Assembly: GCA_049515555.1 (NCBI GenBank)
Contig: JBEKTY010000018.1
Location: forward strand, 7,596 to 71,595
Source of the DNA: JBEKTY01 sp049515555
GTDB lineage: Bacteria; Planctomycetota; Planctomycetia; Pirellulales; Thermoguttaceae
DNA: 64,000 nucleotides
Direction of reading: 5' to 3'
Part shown: piece by piece, positions 33,065 to 40,558 of the stretch
How positions within the stretch are numbered: the stretch's first letter is position 1
Layout: every line of letters begins with the position of its first letter
The notes under the pieces: model-generated
The model's database searches: none
Told to the model about the DNA's origin: nothing
Seen by the model: the letters and a program-made list of their open reading frames with translations, nothing else
Translations under genes and position numbers: made by a program

Positions 33065-34723
33065 TCACTTGGCGCAGCCGCAGGGCTCGCCGAGATTGTT
33101 CTTCAGCAGTTCTGCCCGCAGCACGTCGCTGCCCTTGGCCGCCACGATCTCGTCGGGCAAGACCCCCGCCAGGATCTCCGTGCAATCCTGGCTCCTGGCT
33201 CCCAGCCGGACCGTGCGGACGTGGAACACCTTGGGGCTGGCTTGGCGGTCGTCGAACCCCTTGTCGCGCACGAAGACGACGTGGCAGCAGCCCTCCCAGT
33301 GGACGGCCTCGTTGGGGACCACGATCGCCTGGCCTTCCTCGCGGAGCGTGATCCGGCCCGCCCCGAAGGTTCCATTCCGCAGTTGTCCCTCGGCATTGGG
33401 CAATTCGGCGCGAACCGCCACCGTGCGGGTCTGTAGATCGGCCGCCGCGCCGATCCAGACCAGTTTTCCGCGCAGCTCGGCCGGGCTGCCGTCGGGCCGA
33501 AAGCAAACCGCTTGCCCGGGCGCCAGTCGGCCGGCGTCTTCCAGCGACACGTTCAGCGTCAACCACATGCGGCTCGTGTCGGCCAACTGAAACAGGGCCC
33601 GCGCGGGATCGACGACGTCCCCCGCCACCGCCCGCCCCGACACGATGATGCCCTCGATGGGGGCCTTCACGGGAAGCAGGTTCGCCGTCAGGTCGCCCGC
33701 ATTCAGGGGCCGGGCCGGCGATTGCGGAATCCCGAGCAGCCGGAGGCGTTCCACCAGCTTCTCCACGGCCAGTCCCCGCAGCGCCTCGATGCCCACCGGC
33801 AGGCCAAGGTTGACCAGCGCCTGCTGGGCGCAGAGCAGCCGCGCCTGTGCTTGGACGTGCTCCAGCCGCGCCTTCTCGACCTGCAGCTCGAGCACCACGC
33901 GCTCCGCGTAGGCCGGCAGCAGCTTGTCGAGGCTCTTGGCTTGTATTTCTTCCTCGGCGAGGGCTTGGATCAGCTCGCTCTTGAGCCGTCCCACCTCGGC
34001 CGCCTCGACCAGAACCACAACTTCACCCGCCCGCACCCGGTCCCCGACGTTCTTTTCCACGCGCCACACCGTGCCGGGCAGGCGCGCCGAGAGGTTGGCA
34101 ACGCGGGTCTGGTCGTAGGTGATCTGTCCGCTGGCGGAGATGGACTCGCAGACCTTCCGACGCTCGACCCGCACGCAGTCTACGCCCGCCTTCTCCATTG
34201 CCTCCCCCGATGCGAACTGGATCCTGCGGCGGTAGTTCTGGCAGCGGGGGTTGTTCGCCGGCCGCGGGGCCGAAGCCATCGCCCGTTCAATTCGCTGCCG
34301 GTCGGCCCCAGCAACCGCGGGCGTTTGGCGCAACTCCGCCACCTCGGGGTGCTCCAGCGGGCAGTCGTGTACGCCGTGCTCCGCGCACCAGCCGAAGTCC
34401 TTGCCGGGAGGCAGAAGCTCCGGATGGCACTCGACGCACTGCGATTCCGGCACCGCGTGCTCCGCGCACCAGTCGTCGTCCCCGGTCGCGGCGTGCCCGG
34501 CCAGCGCGGACAACTTAGGCAGTGTCCAACCCGAGTGATGGCCATACGCACCCAGCCCGACGAGCAGCCCCATGACCAGCAAGTCTGGAAGCCAGCGGCT
34601 GAGGCGATTCAACCACCGGAGGCGCCGCCGTGCCTGGATCACCGCCGGTGGCGGCGTCTCGACCTGTTGCAAGCCATCGGCCGGCCGGCGGGCCGCCGGA
34701 TCGTTCGCGGTTCGATGAGGCAT
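33065..34723 (-). CDS. cusB: CusB/CzcB-type periplasmic adaptor (membrane fusion protein)
   Basis: 552 residues from ATG 34723, preceded by AGGAG; the longer frame from 34837 has no site. One N-terminal membrane anchor (WLPDLLVMGLLVGLGAYGHH, about residues 46-65), then two Cys/His modules: DDDWCAEHAVPESQCVECHP and FGWCAEHGVHDCPLEHPEV (about residues 78-130), likely metal-binding. After a spacer the adaptor core has a barrel-sandwich hybrid (ISASGQITYDQTRVANLSAR; GDRVRAGEVVVLVEAAEVGR), an alpha-helical hairpin (YAERVVLELQVEKARLEHVQ) and beta-barrel strands (VKAPIEGIIVSGRAVAGDVV). It connects CusA to an outer-membrane channel. Ends GEPCGCAK, another Cys pair. Confidence 0.9.
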   Translation of the reverse strand: MPHRTANDPAARRPADGLQQVETPPPAVIQARRRLRWLNRLSRWLPDLLVMGLLVGLGAYGHHSGWTLPKLSALAGHAATGDDDWCAEHAVPESQCVECHPELLPPGKDFGWCAEHGVHDCPLEHPEVAELRQTPAVAGADRQRIERAMASAPRPANNPRCQNYRRRIQFASGEAMEKAGVDCVRVERRKVCESISASGQITYDQTRVANLSARLPGTVWRVEKNVGDRVRAGEVVVLVEAAEVGRLKSELIQALAEEEIQAKSLDKLLPAYAERVVLELQVEKARLEHVQAQARLLCAQQALVNLGLPVGIEALRGLAVEKLVERLRLLGIPQSPARPLNAGDLTANLLPVKAPIEGIIVSGRAVAGDVVDPARALFQLADTSRMWLTLNVSLEDAGRLAPGQAVCFRPDGSPAELRGKLVWIGAAADLQTRTVAVRAELPNAEGQLRNGTFGAGRITLREEGQAIVVPNEAVHWEGCCHVVFVRDKGFDDRQASPKVFHVRTVRLGARSQDCTEILAGVLPDEIVAAKGSDVLRAELLKNNLGEPCGCAK

Positions 34724-34942
34724 GCTATAGCTCCTGTCAAGGGAGTGGGGTTTTCGTAATCCCGCCGGCTTCCAGGACGGAGGCCGGTCTTCCGTCGGCT
34801 GGACGGTTTGGACGACCGAGGGCGGGCGTCCGACCACATGCGGCCAGTCAGGCAGCCGCGGGTACGAAGGCCCCGCTGGGCAGCCTGGCGTCTGGCGCGA
34901 TTAGCGGCGGGCGCGGCCGCGCAAGAGCAACGCTCTGCCCGA

Positions 34943-35362
34943 TCAGAGGAGAAACGACTGGATGAGCGCGCGCAGCGTGCGCCCGGAGTCGGCCGTGGGA
35001 AAATGAGACGCGTTGGGCTCCGCGGCCGAACCGCCCCCGCCGCAAGACCATTCCCCTGGCATGCGCCCGGCGACCGGCGGCAAGGGACTTGCAATCGACT
35101 GGTCAGGAGCGGGCGGCGTGACGTGCCGGCTGAGGATCGCGCCGTGGCACAGGCACGTTCCAGTGCACACGTGGTGACCGGGCTTGCCCGGCCCGTGTTT
35201 GCACGGTTCCGAGTCCGCACCGGGGCAACACGGATCGGCTTCCAAGCAGCCTTGGACCGCCGACTGCCCCGACCGGCCCACCGCCCGCGGCAGGCACAGG
35301 TAGGGACAGGCCAGCACGAGGGCCACCAGGAAATGAACTATCGTTGCGCGGGTTGCAGTCAT
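34943..35362 (-). CDS. Small exported Cys/His-rich protein upstream of cusBA
   Basis: 139 residues. Signal peptide-like N-terminus (TIVHFLVALVLACPYLCLP), then CLEADPCCPGADSEPCKHGP and GHHVCTGTCLCHGAILSRHV, a series of Cys and His spaced as in metal-binding segments. The C-terminal half is Pro/Gly/Ser-rich. Its position ahead of cusB suggests a periplasmic metal-binding helper; no named family is recognised. Confidence 0.6.
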   Translation of the reverse strand: MTATRATIVHFLVALVLACPYLCLPRAVGRSGQSAVQGCLEADPCCPGADSEPCKHGPGKPGHHVCTGTCLCHGAILSRHVTPPAPDQSIASPLPPVAGRMPGEWSCGGGGSAAEPNASHFPTADSGRTLRALIQSFLL

Positions 35363-35492
35363 CCCACTCGGCCGAAACGAGGCAGCGGAGTCAACCGTGT
35401 CAGCCTATCTTATCACGAACCTCGATCCCGGGCAAGGCGAACCTGGAACAACGAGCCTGGAGCGGACCCTTGAAAAAACGTGCTGCCGCCGG

Positions 35493-35723
35493 TTATGGGC
35501 CGGCTTGGACTGGCCCGAGCGGCAAGGGCTCGCCCGGGTCCAGTTGGCTGGCGCGGCGATTCTCACGCCGAATGGCCTCGTAAACCTCCCGCCGATGAAC
35601 GGGGACCTCCTCGGGGGCCTCGATGCCCAACCGAACCTTGTCCCCGCGAATATCCACGATCGTCACGACCACGTGATCGCCGATCATGATGCTTTCATCG
35701 CGTTGTCTGGATAAGACAAGCAT
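35493..35723 (-). CDS. csrA: Carbon storage regulator CsrA
   Basis: 76 residues. MLVLSRQRDESIMIGDHVVV (strand 1), IVDIRGDKVRLGIEAPEEVP (with the RNA-contact strand) and VHRREVYEAIRREN (C-terminal helix) are standard; the remaining 20 residues are a Pro/Gly tail. Post-transcriptional repressor binding GGA motifs in mRNA leaders. Its ribosome binding site (GGAAGGAG, about 7 bases before ATG) and first 40 bases lie inside fliW, whose stop is at 35684. Convergent evidence of FliW-CsrA partner switching, the flagellar control circuit. Confidence 0.95.
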   Translation of the reverse strand: MLVLSRQRDESIMIGDHVVVTIVDIRGDKVRLGIEAPEEVPVHRREVYEAIRRENRRASQLDPGEPLPLGPVQAGP

Positions 35724-36196
35724 CGATGGCTCCTTCCTTTGTGCTCGATCGAGTGGTTCGACTCACCGACCCGCCCCATTACGACGATCTTTCCCAGCTC
35801 GTAGCGGATCGGCAGGTCGCCGTTGGCGACGACTTGTCGCCCCAGACTGCGTTGGAGGTTGATGATCACCGGGGCCTTCAGGTTCAACGTGGCTCCCCGG
35901 GCCGTTTGGCCCACAATCACCAGGACCTTGGCCGCCGCCGGCTCGTCCAGGGCCAATGGCGTCAGGTCCCGCCGGGCCACGCGGATCTGATAGCCCGGCA
36001 CGAACCGTCGCGGACTGGTCACTCCCAGCGCGATCTCGGGCCGATCCACGCTCTGTAGCCACGCCAGTGCCTCGCTGTGCCGGTCGGCCAGGACCACCCA
36101 TCGCCGGCACGCCTCCAACCCCACCAGGCCGCTAGGAAAATACAACTCGTCGTCAGCGTCCACATCCATCGGACCGAAGCGAGTGATGATCTTCAT
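35684..36196 (-). CDS. fliW: Flagellar assembly factor FliW
   Basis: 170 residues. Motifs: ITRFGPMDVDADDELYFPSG then LVGLEACRRWVVLAD, LQSVDRPEIALGVTSPRRF and APVIINLQRSLGRQVV near the C-terminal third, all typical of FliW. It binds and sequesters CsrA unless occupied by free flagellin. The typical FliW ends near YELGKIV; here about 25 extra residues read through the csrA leader and start (40-base overlap). fliW and csrA are divergent from the flgF operon with 555 bases in between. Confidence 0.93.
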   Translation of the reverse strand: MKIITRFGPMDVDADDELYFPSGLVGLEACRRWVVLADRHSEALAWLQSVDRPEIALGVTSPRRFVPGYQIRVARRDLTPLALDEPAAAKVLVIVGQTARGATLNLKAPVIINLQRSLGRQVVANGDLPIRYELGKIVVMGRVGESNHSIEHKGRSHRCLSYPDNAMKAS

Positions 36197-36751
36197 GGCG
36201 GCGCGGAGATGACAAAACTAAGATTTCTGTAACTGGCCGGAAGATGTATCGGTCTACGCAATTGGCGGCGAATAGTGAAAACAGCGATCTAGGGTCACAT
36301 AGATAACGAAGCGAAAGTTTTTCGGCCTTCCAATCGGCAGGGTTTGCCTTGATTAGCGGCCTTGGGTCTTTGGTCTTGGGCCTTGGGTCTTTGGCCTTGG
36401 GCAAAGTCCTGGAATCTAAGGTCTAAGTCCTAAGAACTAAGCCCCAAGACCTAATCCCTAATCCCTAATCCCTAATCCCTCTTCTTTTGCTCGCCGCGGG
36501 CGATCGGCCGGTTCTGCACACCGTAGCGGCAGAAAGTGCGGGTCGCGGGCGGCCGCCTGCCCGGCGGCTACCGGCGGGCCACAGCCGGAGGCCATCGCCA
36601 TAAGTCTTTGCAGGCCAACGAAATAGGCCCCCTCCGCGCCCGTCATGTTTTGAGGGCGTGCCATTCGGCACAGTTGTTGCTCTTAGGGGCGGGCCAAGAC
36701 AGCTATTCCTTCTCATCGTCGTTATCTCATCCAGCCGTAGTCGAGGCAAAG
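36197..36751. other. Divergent regulatory region between fliW and flgF, with word repeats
   Basis: No gene. 36357-36404 has CTTGGGTCTTTGGTCTTGGG-type words and 36405-36480 complementary words, with four tandem TAATCCC heptamers at 36452-36479, so the block can fold on itself. Downstream, at 36666-36681, is a sigma-54-type promoter reading toward flgF. The longer in-frame start at 36536 would lie upstream of that promoter. Confidence 0.6.
36666..36681 (+). promoter_or_regulatory. Sigma-54 type promoter for the flgFGA... operon
   Basis: CGGCACAGTTGTTGCT matches the -24/-12 consensus TGGCAC-N5-TTGCW in all but the first base, with the invariant GG and GC at correct spacing. Predicted start near 36692, 60 bases before the flgF ATG. 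Confidence 0.65.
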
Positions 36752-37504
36752 ATGCCGTACGGAATGTACATCTCGGCCGAAGGCGCCCAGGTGCAGAGCC
36801 AACGGCTGGAGATCATCGCCAACAACCTGGCGAACGTGGATACGGTGGGCTTCAAACGGGAGTTGAGCATTCTTCAGGCCCGCTATGCGGAGGCCGTCCA
36901 ACAGGGCTCGGCCGAGCCGGGCTCGGGCTCGATCAACGACCTGGGCGGCGGGGTGCAGTTTCAACAGACCAAGACCGATTTCTCGCCGGGGCCATTGCGG
37001 CGAACCGGCGCCCCGACCGACGTGGCCCTGCCGGGTGAGGGCTTTTTCCTCGTCCGCAAGGGACAGGAGACGTTTCTCACCCGGGCCGGCAACTTCCGCC
37101 TGACCGCCGCCGGCGAGCTGGTCACCCAACAAGGCTATCCCGTGCTGGGCGAGAGCAACTCGCCGGTGACGATCCAGAAGGAGAACGGCCCTTGGACGAT
37201 TTCCGACCGCGGGGCGGTCTCGCAGGCGGGCTCTTCGCAAGACTTGGCACTGGTGCAGCCGGCGTCGCCGGGCGACCTGGTCAAGGTGGGCGACAACCTG
37301 TTCCGCCCGCTCGGGCCGGTGCGGCCGGTTGCCGCCGCCCAACGCGCCGTCGCCGGCGGCTACTTGGAGATGTCGGGCGTGCAGCCCACCACTGAAATGA
37401 CTTCCCTCATCGAGGCCTCCCGCATACTGGAGGCCAACATCAACGTGCTGAAATCCCAGAATCAAATGCTCGACGGTCTGATTACGCGCATTCTCAAGGC
37501 GTAA
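36752..37504 (+). CDS. flgF: Flagellar basal-body rod protein FlgF
   Basis: 250 residues from ATG 36752 (GAGGC about 8 bases before). Begins MPYGMYISAEGAQVQSQRLE then IIANNLANVDTVGFKRELSI, the universal rod/hook N-terminal motif (ANNLANxxTxGFK). Central LPGEGFFLVRKGQETFLTRA then GNFRLTAAGELVTQQGYPVL. C-terminal SGVQPTTEMTSLIEASRILE. Shorter than FlgG; proximal rod protein. First gene of the operon after the sigma-54 type promoter. Confidence 0.9.
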   Translation: MPYGMYISAEGAQVQSQRLEIIANNLANVDTVGFKRELSILQARYAEAVQQGSAEPGSGSINDLGGGVQFQQTKTDFSPGPLRRTGAPTDVALPGEGFFLVRKGQETFLTRAGNFRLTAAGELVTQQGYPVLGESNSPVTIQKENGPWTISDRGAVSQAGSSQDLALVQPASPGDLVKVGDNLFRPLGPVRPVAAAQRAVAGGYLEMSGVQPTTEMTSLIEASRILEANINVLKSQNQMLDGLITRILKA

Positions 37505-37547
37505 CCATTTCTTGTTGTCCCAGGGAGTCCCCAAATCGAGTTGAGCC

Positions 37548-38348
37548 ATGAGCATTCAAACGCTTCACACGGCGGCCACGGGCATGAGCTCCATGCAATC
37601 CAAGCTGGACGTCATTGCCAACAACCTGGCCAACATGGAAACGGTCGGCTTCAAGAGCGGCCGCGCGAATTTCGAGGACTTGTTCTACCATTACGACAAG
37701 TACCCCGGCACGCAGGACAGCGCCAGCCAATTCACGCCGGTGGGCATCCTGTTGGGCATGGGCAGCCGCCTGTCCAGCACGCAGTGCAATTTCCAGCAGG
37801 GTTCGTCGAAGACCACGGGCAACGATTTGGACGTGGCCATCCAGGGGCAGGGGTTCTTCCAGGTGAAGGACCCCACCGGGACCGTCCTTTACACCCGGGC
37901 CGGCAATTTCTCGAAAAACGCCAACGGCCAGATCGTCATGGGATCGGCCAACATCGGCCGGCTGTTGGAGCCCGCCATCACTATTCCCGTCGATGCCACC
38001 AAAGTCGTGATCAGCTCCGCGGGAGTGGTGTCCGTGCAGCAGCCCAACAGCCAGCAACTTCAGCAGATCGGCCAGATCGAGCTGGCCAACTTCATCAATC
38101 CGGAAGGCCTGCTGAAGCTGGGCGAGAACCTGTATTCCCAGAGCGACGCCTCCGGCAACCCGACGCTGGCCAATCCCGGTTTGCAGGGCCTGGGAACGCT
38201 GAACCAAGGCACGCTGGAGCAGTCCAACGTCGATCCCGTCAACGAATTGATCGACCTGATCGCCACGCAGCGGGCCTTCGAGCTCAACTCGCAGGCGGTC
38301 AAGGCCGGCGACCAGATGCTGCAAGACGTGACGGGCCTGATACGGTAA
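37548..38348 (+). CDS. flgG: Flagellar distal rod protein FlgG
   Basis: 266 residues. N-terminus TLHTAATGMSSMQSKLDVIA then NNLANMETVGFKSGRANF; middle DLDVAIQGQGFFQVKDPTGT then VLYTRAGNFSKNANGQIV; C-terminal EQSNVDPVNELIDLIATQRA, FELNSQAVKAGDQML, the coiled-coil end typical of FlgG. It forms the distal rod. 43 bases after flgF. Confidence 0.94.
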   Translation: MSIQTLHTAATGMSSMQSKLDVIANNLANMETVGFKSGRANFEDLFYHYDKYPGTQDSASQFTPVGILLGMGSRLSSTQCNFQQGSSKTTGNDLDVAIQGQGFFQVKDPTGTVLYTRAGNFSKNANGQIVMGSANIGRLLEPAITIPVDATKVVISSAGVVSVQQPNSQQLQQIGQIELANFINPEGLLKLGENLYSQSDASGNPTLANPGLQGLGTLNQGTLEQSNVDPVNELIDLIATQRAFELNSQAVKAGDQMLQDVTGLIR

Positions 38349-38421
38349 CGGGCGGGGACTGTCCCGCCGGCCGCCGAGTGCCCAACGAGACGCTACGGCT
38401 GGCAAACTCGGAAGCGGAAAA

Positions 38422-39501
38422 ATGCAGATGAATCGGACGATCACCAGCAGGGCCCTGGGCTGGATGCTGCTGGAGCTGGCGGCGTGGGGATCGGCGGTGG
38501 CCGGCGGCTCGGCGGCCGAGCTGCGGCTGCGCGGGCAGTGCGTGGTCAGCGGCCCGCTGGTCAAGCTGGGCGACCTGGCCCAGATCGTGGCCACGGATCC
38601 GCGGCAGGCGGCGGGCCTGGCGGCCATCGAGTTGTTTCCCGCGCCCCCGGCCCGCGAGCAACGCTTCGTCGGCATCCGCGAGTTGCAGGACCTGCTCCTG
38701 CTGCGCGGCGTGAACCTGGCGGAGCACGAGTTCTCCGGAGCGAGCCAGGTGACGGTGACCGCCGCCGGTGCGGCGCCGCTGCGGCCGGAGCCGGTCGTGA
38801 CCATCTCAGCCGCAACCACGCAGCGCGCCGACCGCCGGCTGTGCGCGGCGGTAGTGAAGTACCTGGAGAAGACCGCTTCGGACCGGGAGGCATGGAGCGT
38901 GGAGGCCGAGCTAAGCCAGGCCCAGGCCCGGCTGCTGGCCGACCCGGCCCGGCCGATCAAGATCGCCGGGGGCCGGGCGCCGTGGAGCGGGCCGCAGCAC
39001 TTCGAGGTGACGGTGCAGACGGCGCAGGGCGCGGAGCGCTTCGGCCTGGAGGCCCGGGTCAGCGTTCCCACGCCCCTGGTCCTGGCCAGCCGGTCGCTTT
39101 CGCGGGGGACGATCATCCGCGAAACCGACGTGGAGATGCAAGCCGGGGCGGTTACCGCCGGGGCCGGGTTCCACAGCCTGGCCGAGGTGCTGGGGCGCGA
39201 GGTCACCCGCGCCGTCACCGGCGGCAAGGCCCTCTTGCCGGACGACCTGCGGCCCCCGCTGTCGGTCCATCGCGGCGAAGTGGTCACCGTGTATGCCAAC
39301 ACCGCCGGCATCCGCATTCGCACCACGGCCCGCGCCCGCGACGAGGGCAGCCCGGGCGAGCTGGTCGCCGTCCAGTCGCTGCTGGATCGCAGTACATATT
39401 ACGCGCGGGTGAGCGGGATCCGCGAGGTCGAAGTCTTTGCCCGCGCCCCGCGCGTGGAGTGCGAAGAAGCCAGCGGGCCGCAGAACGTTCTCCGCCGCTA
39501 A
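38422..39501 (+). CDS. flgA: Flagellar P-ring assembly chaperone FlgA
   Basis: 359 residues (ATG 38422 or 38428). A signal peptide (LGWMLLELAAWGSAVAGGSA) is followed by a variable N-terminal part and the SAF-like C-terminal domain: VPTPLVLASRSLSRGTIIRE, TDVEMQ, LGREVTRAVTGGKALLPDDL, GEVVTVYANTAGIRIRTTAR, ARDEGSPGELVAVQSL, typical of FlgA. Periplasmic chaperone for FlgI. Longer than E. coli FlgA (about 219 residues), as seen in planctomycete-type proteins. A GGGGACTGTCCC word lies between flgG and flgA (38351-38362). Confidence 0.88.
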   Translation: MQMNRTITSRALGWMLLELAAWGSAVAGGSAAELRLRGQCVVSGPLVKLGDLAQIVATDPRQAAGLAAIELFPAPPAREQRFVGIRELQDLLLLRGVNLAEHEFSGASQVTVTAAGAAPLRPEPVVTISAATTQRADRRLCAAVVKYLEKTASDREAWSVEAELSQAQARLLADPARPIKIAGGRAPWSGPQHFEVTVQTAQGAERFGLEARVSVPTPLVLASRSLSRGTIIRETDVEMQAGAVTAGAGFHSLAEVLGREVTRAVTGGKALLPDDLRPPLSVHRGEVVTVYANTAGIRIRTTARARDEGSPGELVAVQSLLDRSTYYARVSGIREVEVFARAPRVECEEASGPQNVLRR

Positions 39502-39534
39502 GGGACGAACCCAAGAAACAACTTGAATAGATTG

Positions 39535-39622
39535 TAGCCGGCACACGGCGTGTCCGGTAACGTGCGGACGGCACACGGCGTGTGCTGTAACGTGCGGACG
39601 GCACACGGCGTGTGCCTACTAC
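39535..39622. repeat. Tandem family A repeats between flgA and flgH
   Basis: Three copies of GGCACACGGCGTGT(G/C)C, the first two separated by C(T/G)GTAACGTGCGGAC-type spacers of about 14 bases, framed by TGTAGCC (39535) and CTACTAC (39616-39622). It looks like a locally amplified form of the element at 3104 and 32978. Confidence 0.85.
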
Positions 39623-39643
39623 CTTGGGAATGAGGAGATTGCC

Positions 39644-40327
39644 GTGAACTTTCCACGATCGTTGATCTTCGGCGCGTCGGCGGCGGCCGGGCTGACCCTG
39701 ACGCCGGCCTTCGCCGCGTTGGCGGCGGGCCAAGTCTCGAGCCTCTACGGCACGCCACAGGACCGCGCCCCCTTGACCCTCGCCGAATGCTCCTGGACCT
39801 TTCAACCCCCGGAAGAACCCAAGGTCATCAAGCTCCAAACCCTGCTGACGGTGGTCGTCAGCGAAACCGCGGCCATGACCAGCAACGGGCAAATGGACCG
39901 CAAGAAACAAGCTTACGGCGACCTGTCGCTGCCCAACTGGATCAAGTTCTACGGCACGCACCTGGGGGCCGACAAACAGAACAACGGCGAGCCCCATATC
40001 CGCGGCGAGCTGGACAACAAGCTGCAATCGCAGGCCGACCTGCAGACCAAAGACACGCTGAAGTTCAAGATCGCCTGCCGCGTGATCGACATTCGCCCCA
40101 ACGGCAACCTGCTGCTGGATGGCAGCCGCCTGATCAAAAATAACGAAGAGAACTGGGAATACTCGCTGACCGGCGAGATCCGGGCCGACGCCATCCTGCC
40201 CAACAACACCGTGCTCAGCGAGAGCGTCGCCGATTTGAAGATCGTCAAGCGCGAATTGGGACACGTCCGCGACGGCTACCGCCGCGGCTGGGCGCTGGAG
40301 TGGCTCGACAAGTGGCAGCCGTTCTAG
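39644..40327 (+). CDS. flgH: Flagellar L-ring protein FlgH
   Basis: 227 residues from GTG 39644, with GAGGAG 8 bases upstream. Signal peptide SAAAGLTLTPAFAALAAG; no lipobox Cys, unlike the classical FlgH lipoproteins. Conserved parts: SLYGTPQDRAPLTLAECSWT, VIKLQTLLTVVVSETAAMTS, RGELDNKLQSQADLQTKDTL, KFKIACRVIDIRPNGNLLLD, GSRLIKNNEENWEYSLTGEI, RADAILPNNTVLSESVADLK. These support FlgH. Forms the outer-membrane bushing around the rod. Confidence 0.88.
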   Translation: MNFPRSLIFGASAAAGLTLTPAFAALAAGQVSSLYGTPQDRAPLTLAECSWTFQPPEEPKVIKLQTLLTVVVSETAAMTSNGQMDRKKQAYGDLSLPNWIKFYGTHLGADKQNNGEPHIRGELDNKLQSQADLQTKDTLKFKIACRVIDIRPNGNLLLDGSRLIKNNEENWEYSLTGEIRADAILPNNTVLSESVADLKIVKRELGHVRDGYRRGWALEWLDKWQPF

Positions 40328-40330
40328 TGA

Positions 40331-40558
40331 CGGAGGAGCTAGGAGTCAGGAGTTAGAAGTTAGGAGTTAGAAGTTAGGAGTTGGGAGAAGACGGTGAGAG
40401 AACCGGCCAGCCGTTTGGGCAAGGGTCTGCTCTGGGACCGACCGGCAACTGAACGCCGCCTGACTCCTAACTTCTAACTCCTTACTCCTCCGCTGAATCC
40501 CCAAATCCCCAAATCCCCAAATCCCCAAATCCCTAAATCCCTAAATCCCTAAATCCCT
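40331..40558. repeat. GAGTTAGAAGTTAG word palindrome plus (AAATCCCY)7 octamer array
   Basis: 40331-40383 carries GGAGTTAGAAGTTAGGAGTT words, and 40460-40487 the complementary ACTCCTAACTTCTAACTCCT words. 40503-40558 is seven exact 8-base units, three AAATCCCC then four AAATCCCT, ending at the base before the flgI ATG. Confidence 0.92.

Noticed and set aside
40503..40558. CRISPR array or telomere-like repeat
   Set aside because: Units are contiguous octamers without spacers, so not CRISPR; resemblance of CCCTAAA words to plant telomere repeats is coincidental in an internal bacterial position.
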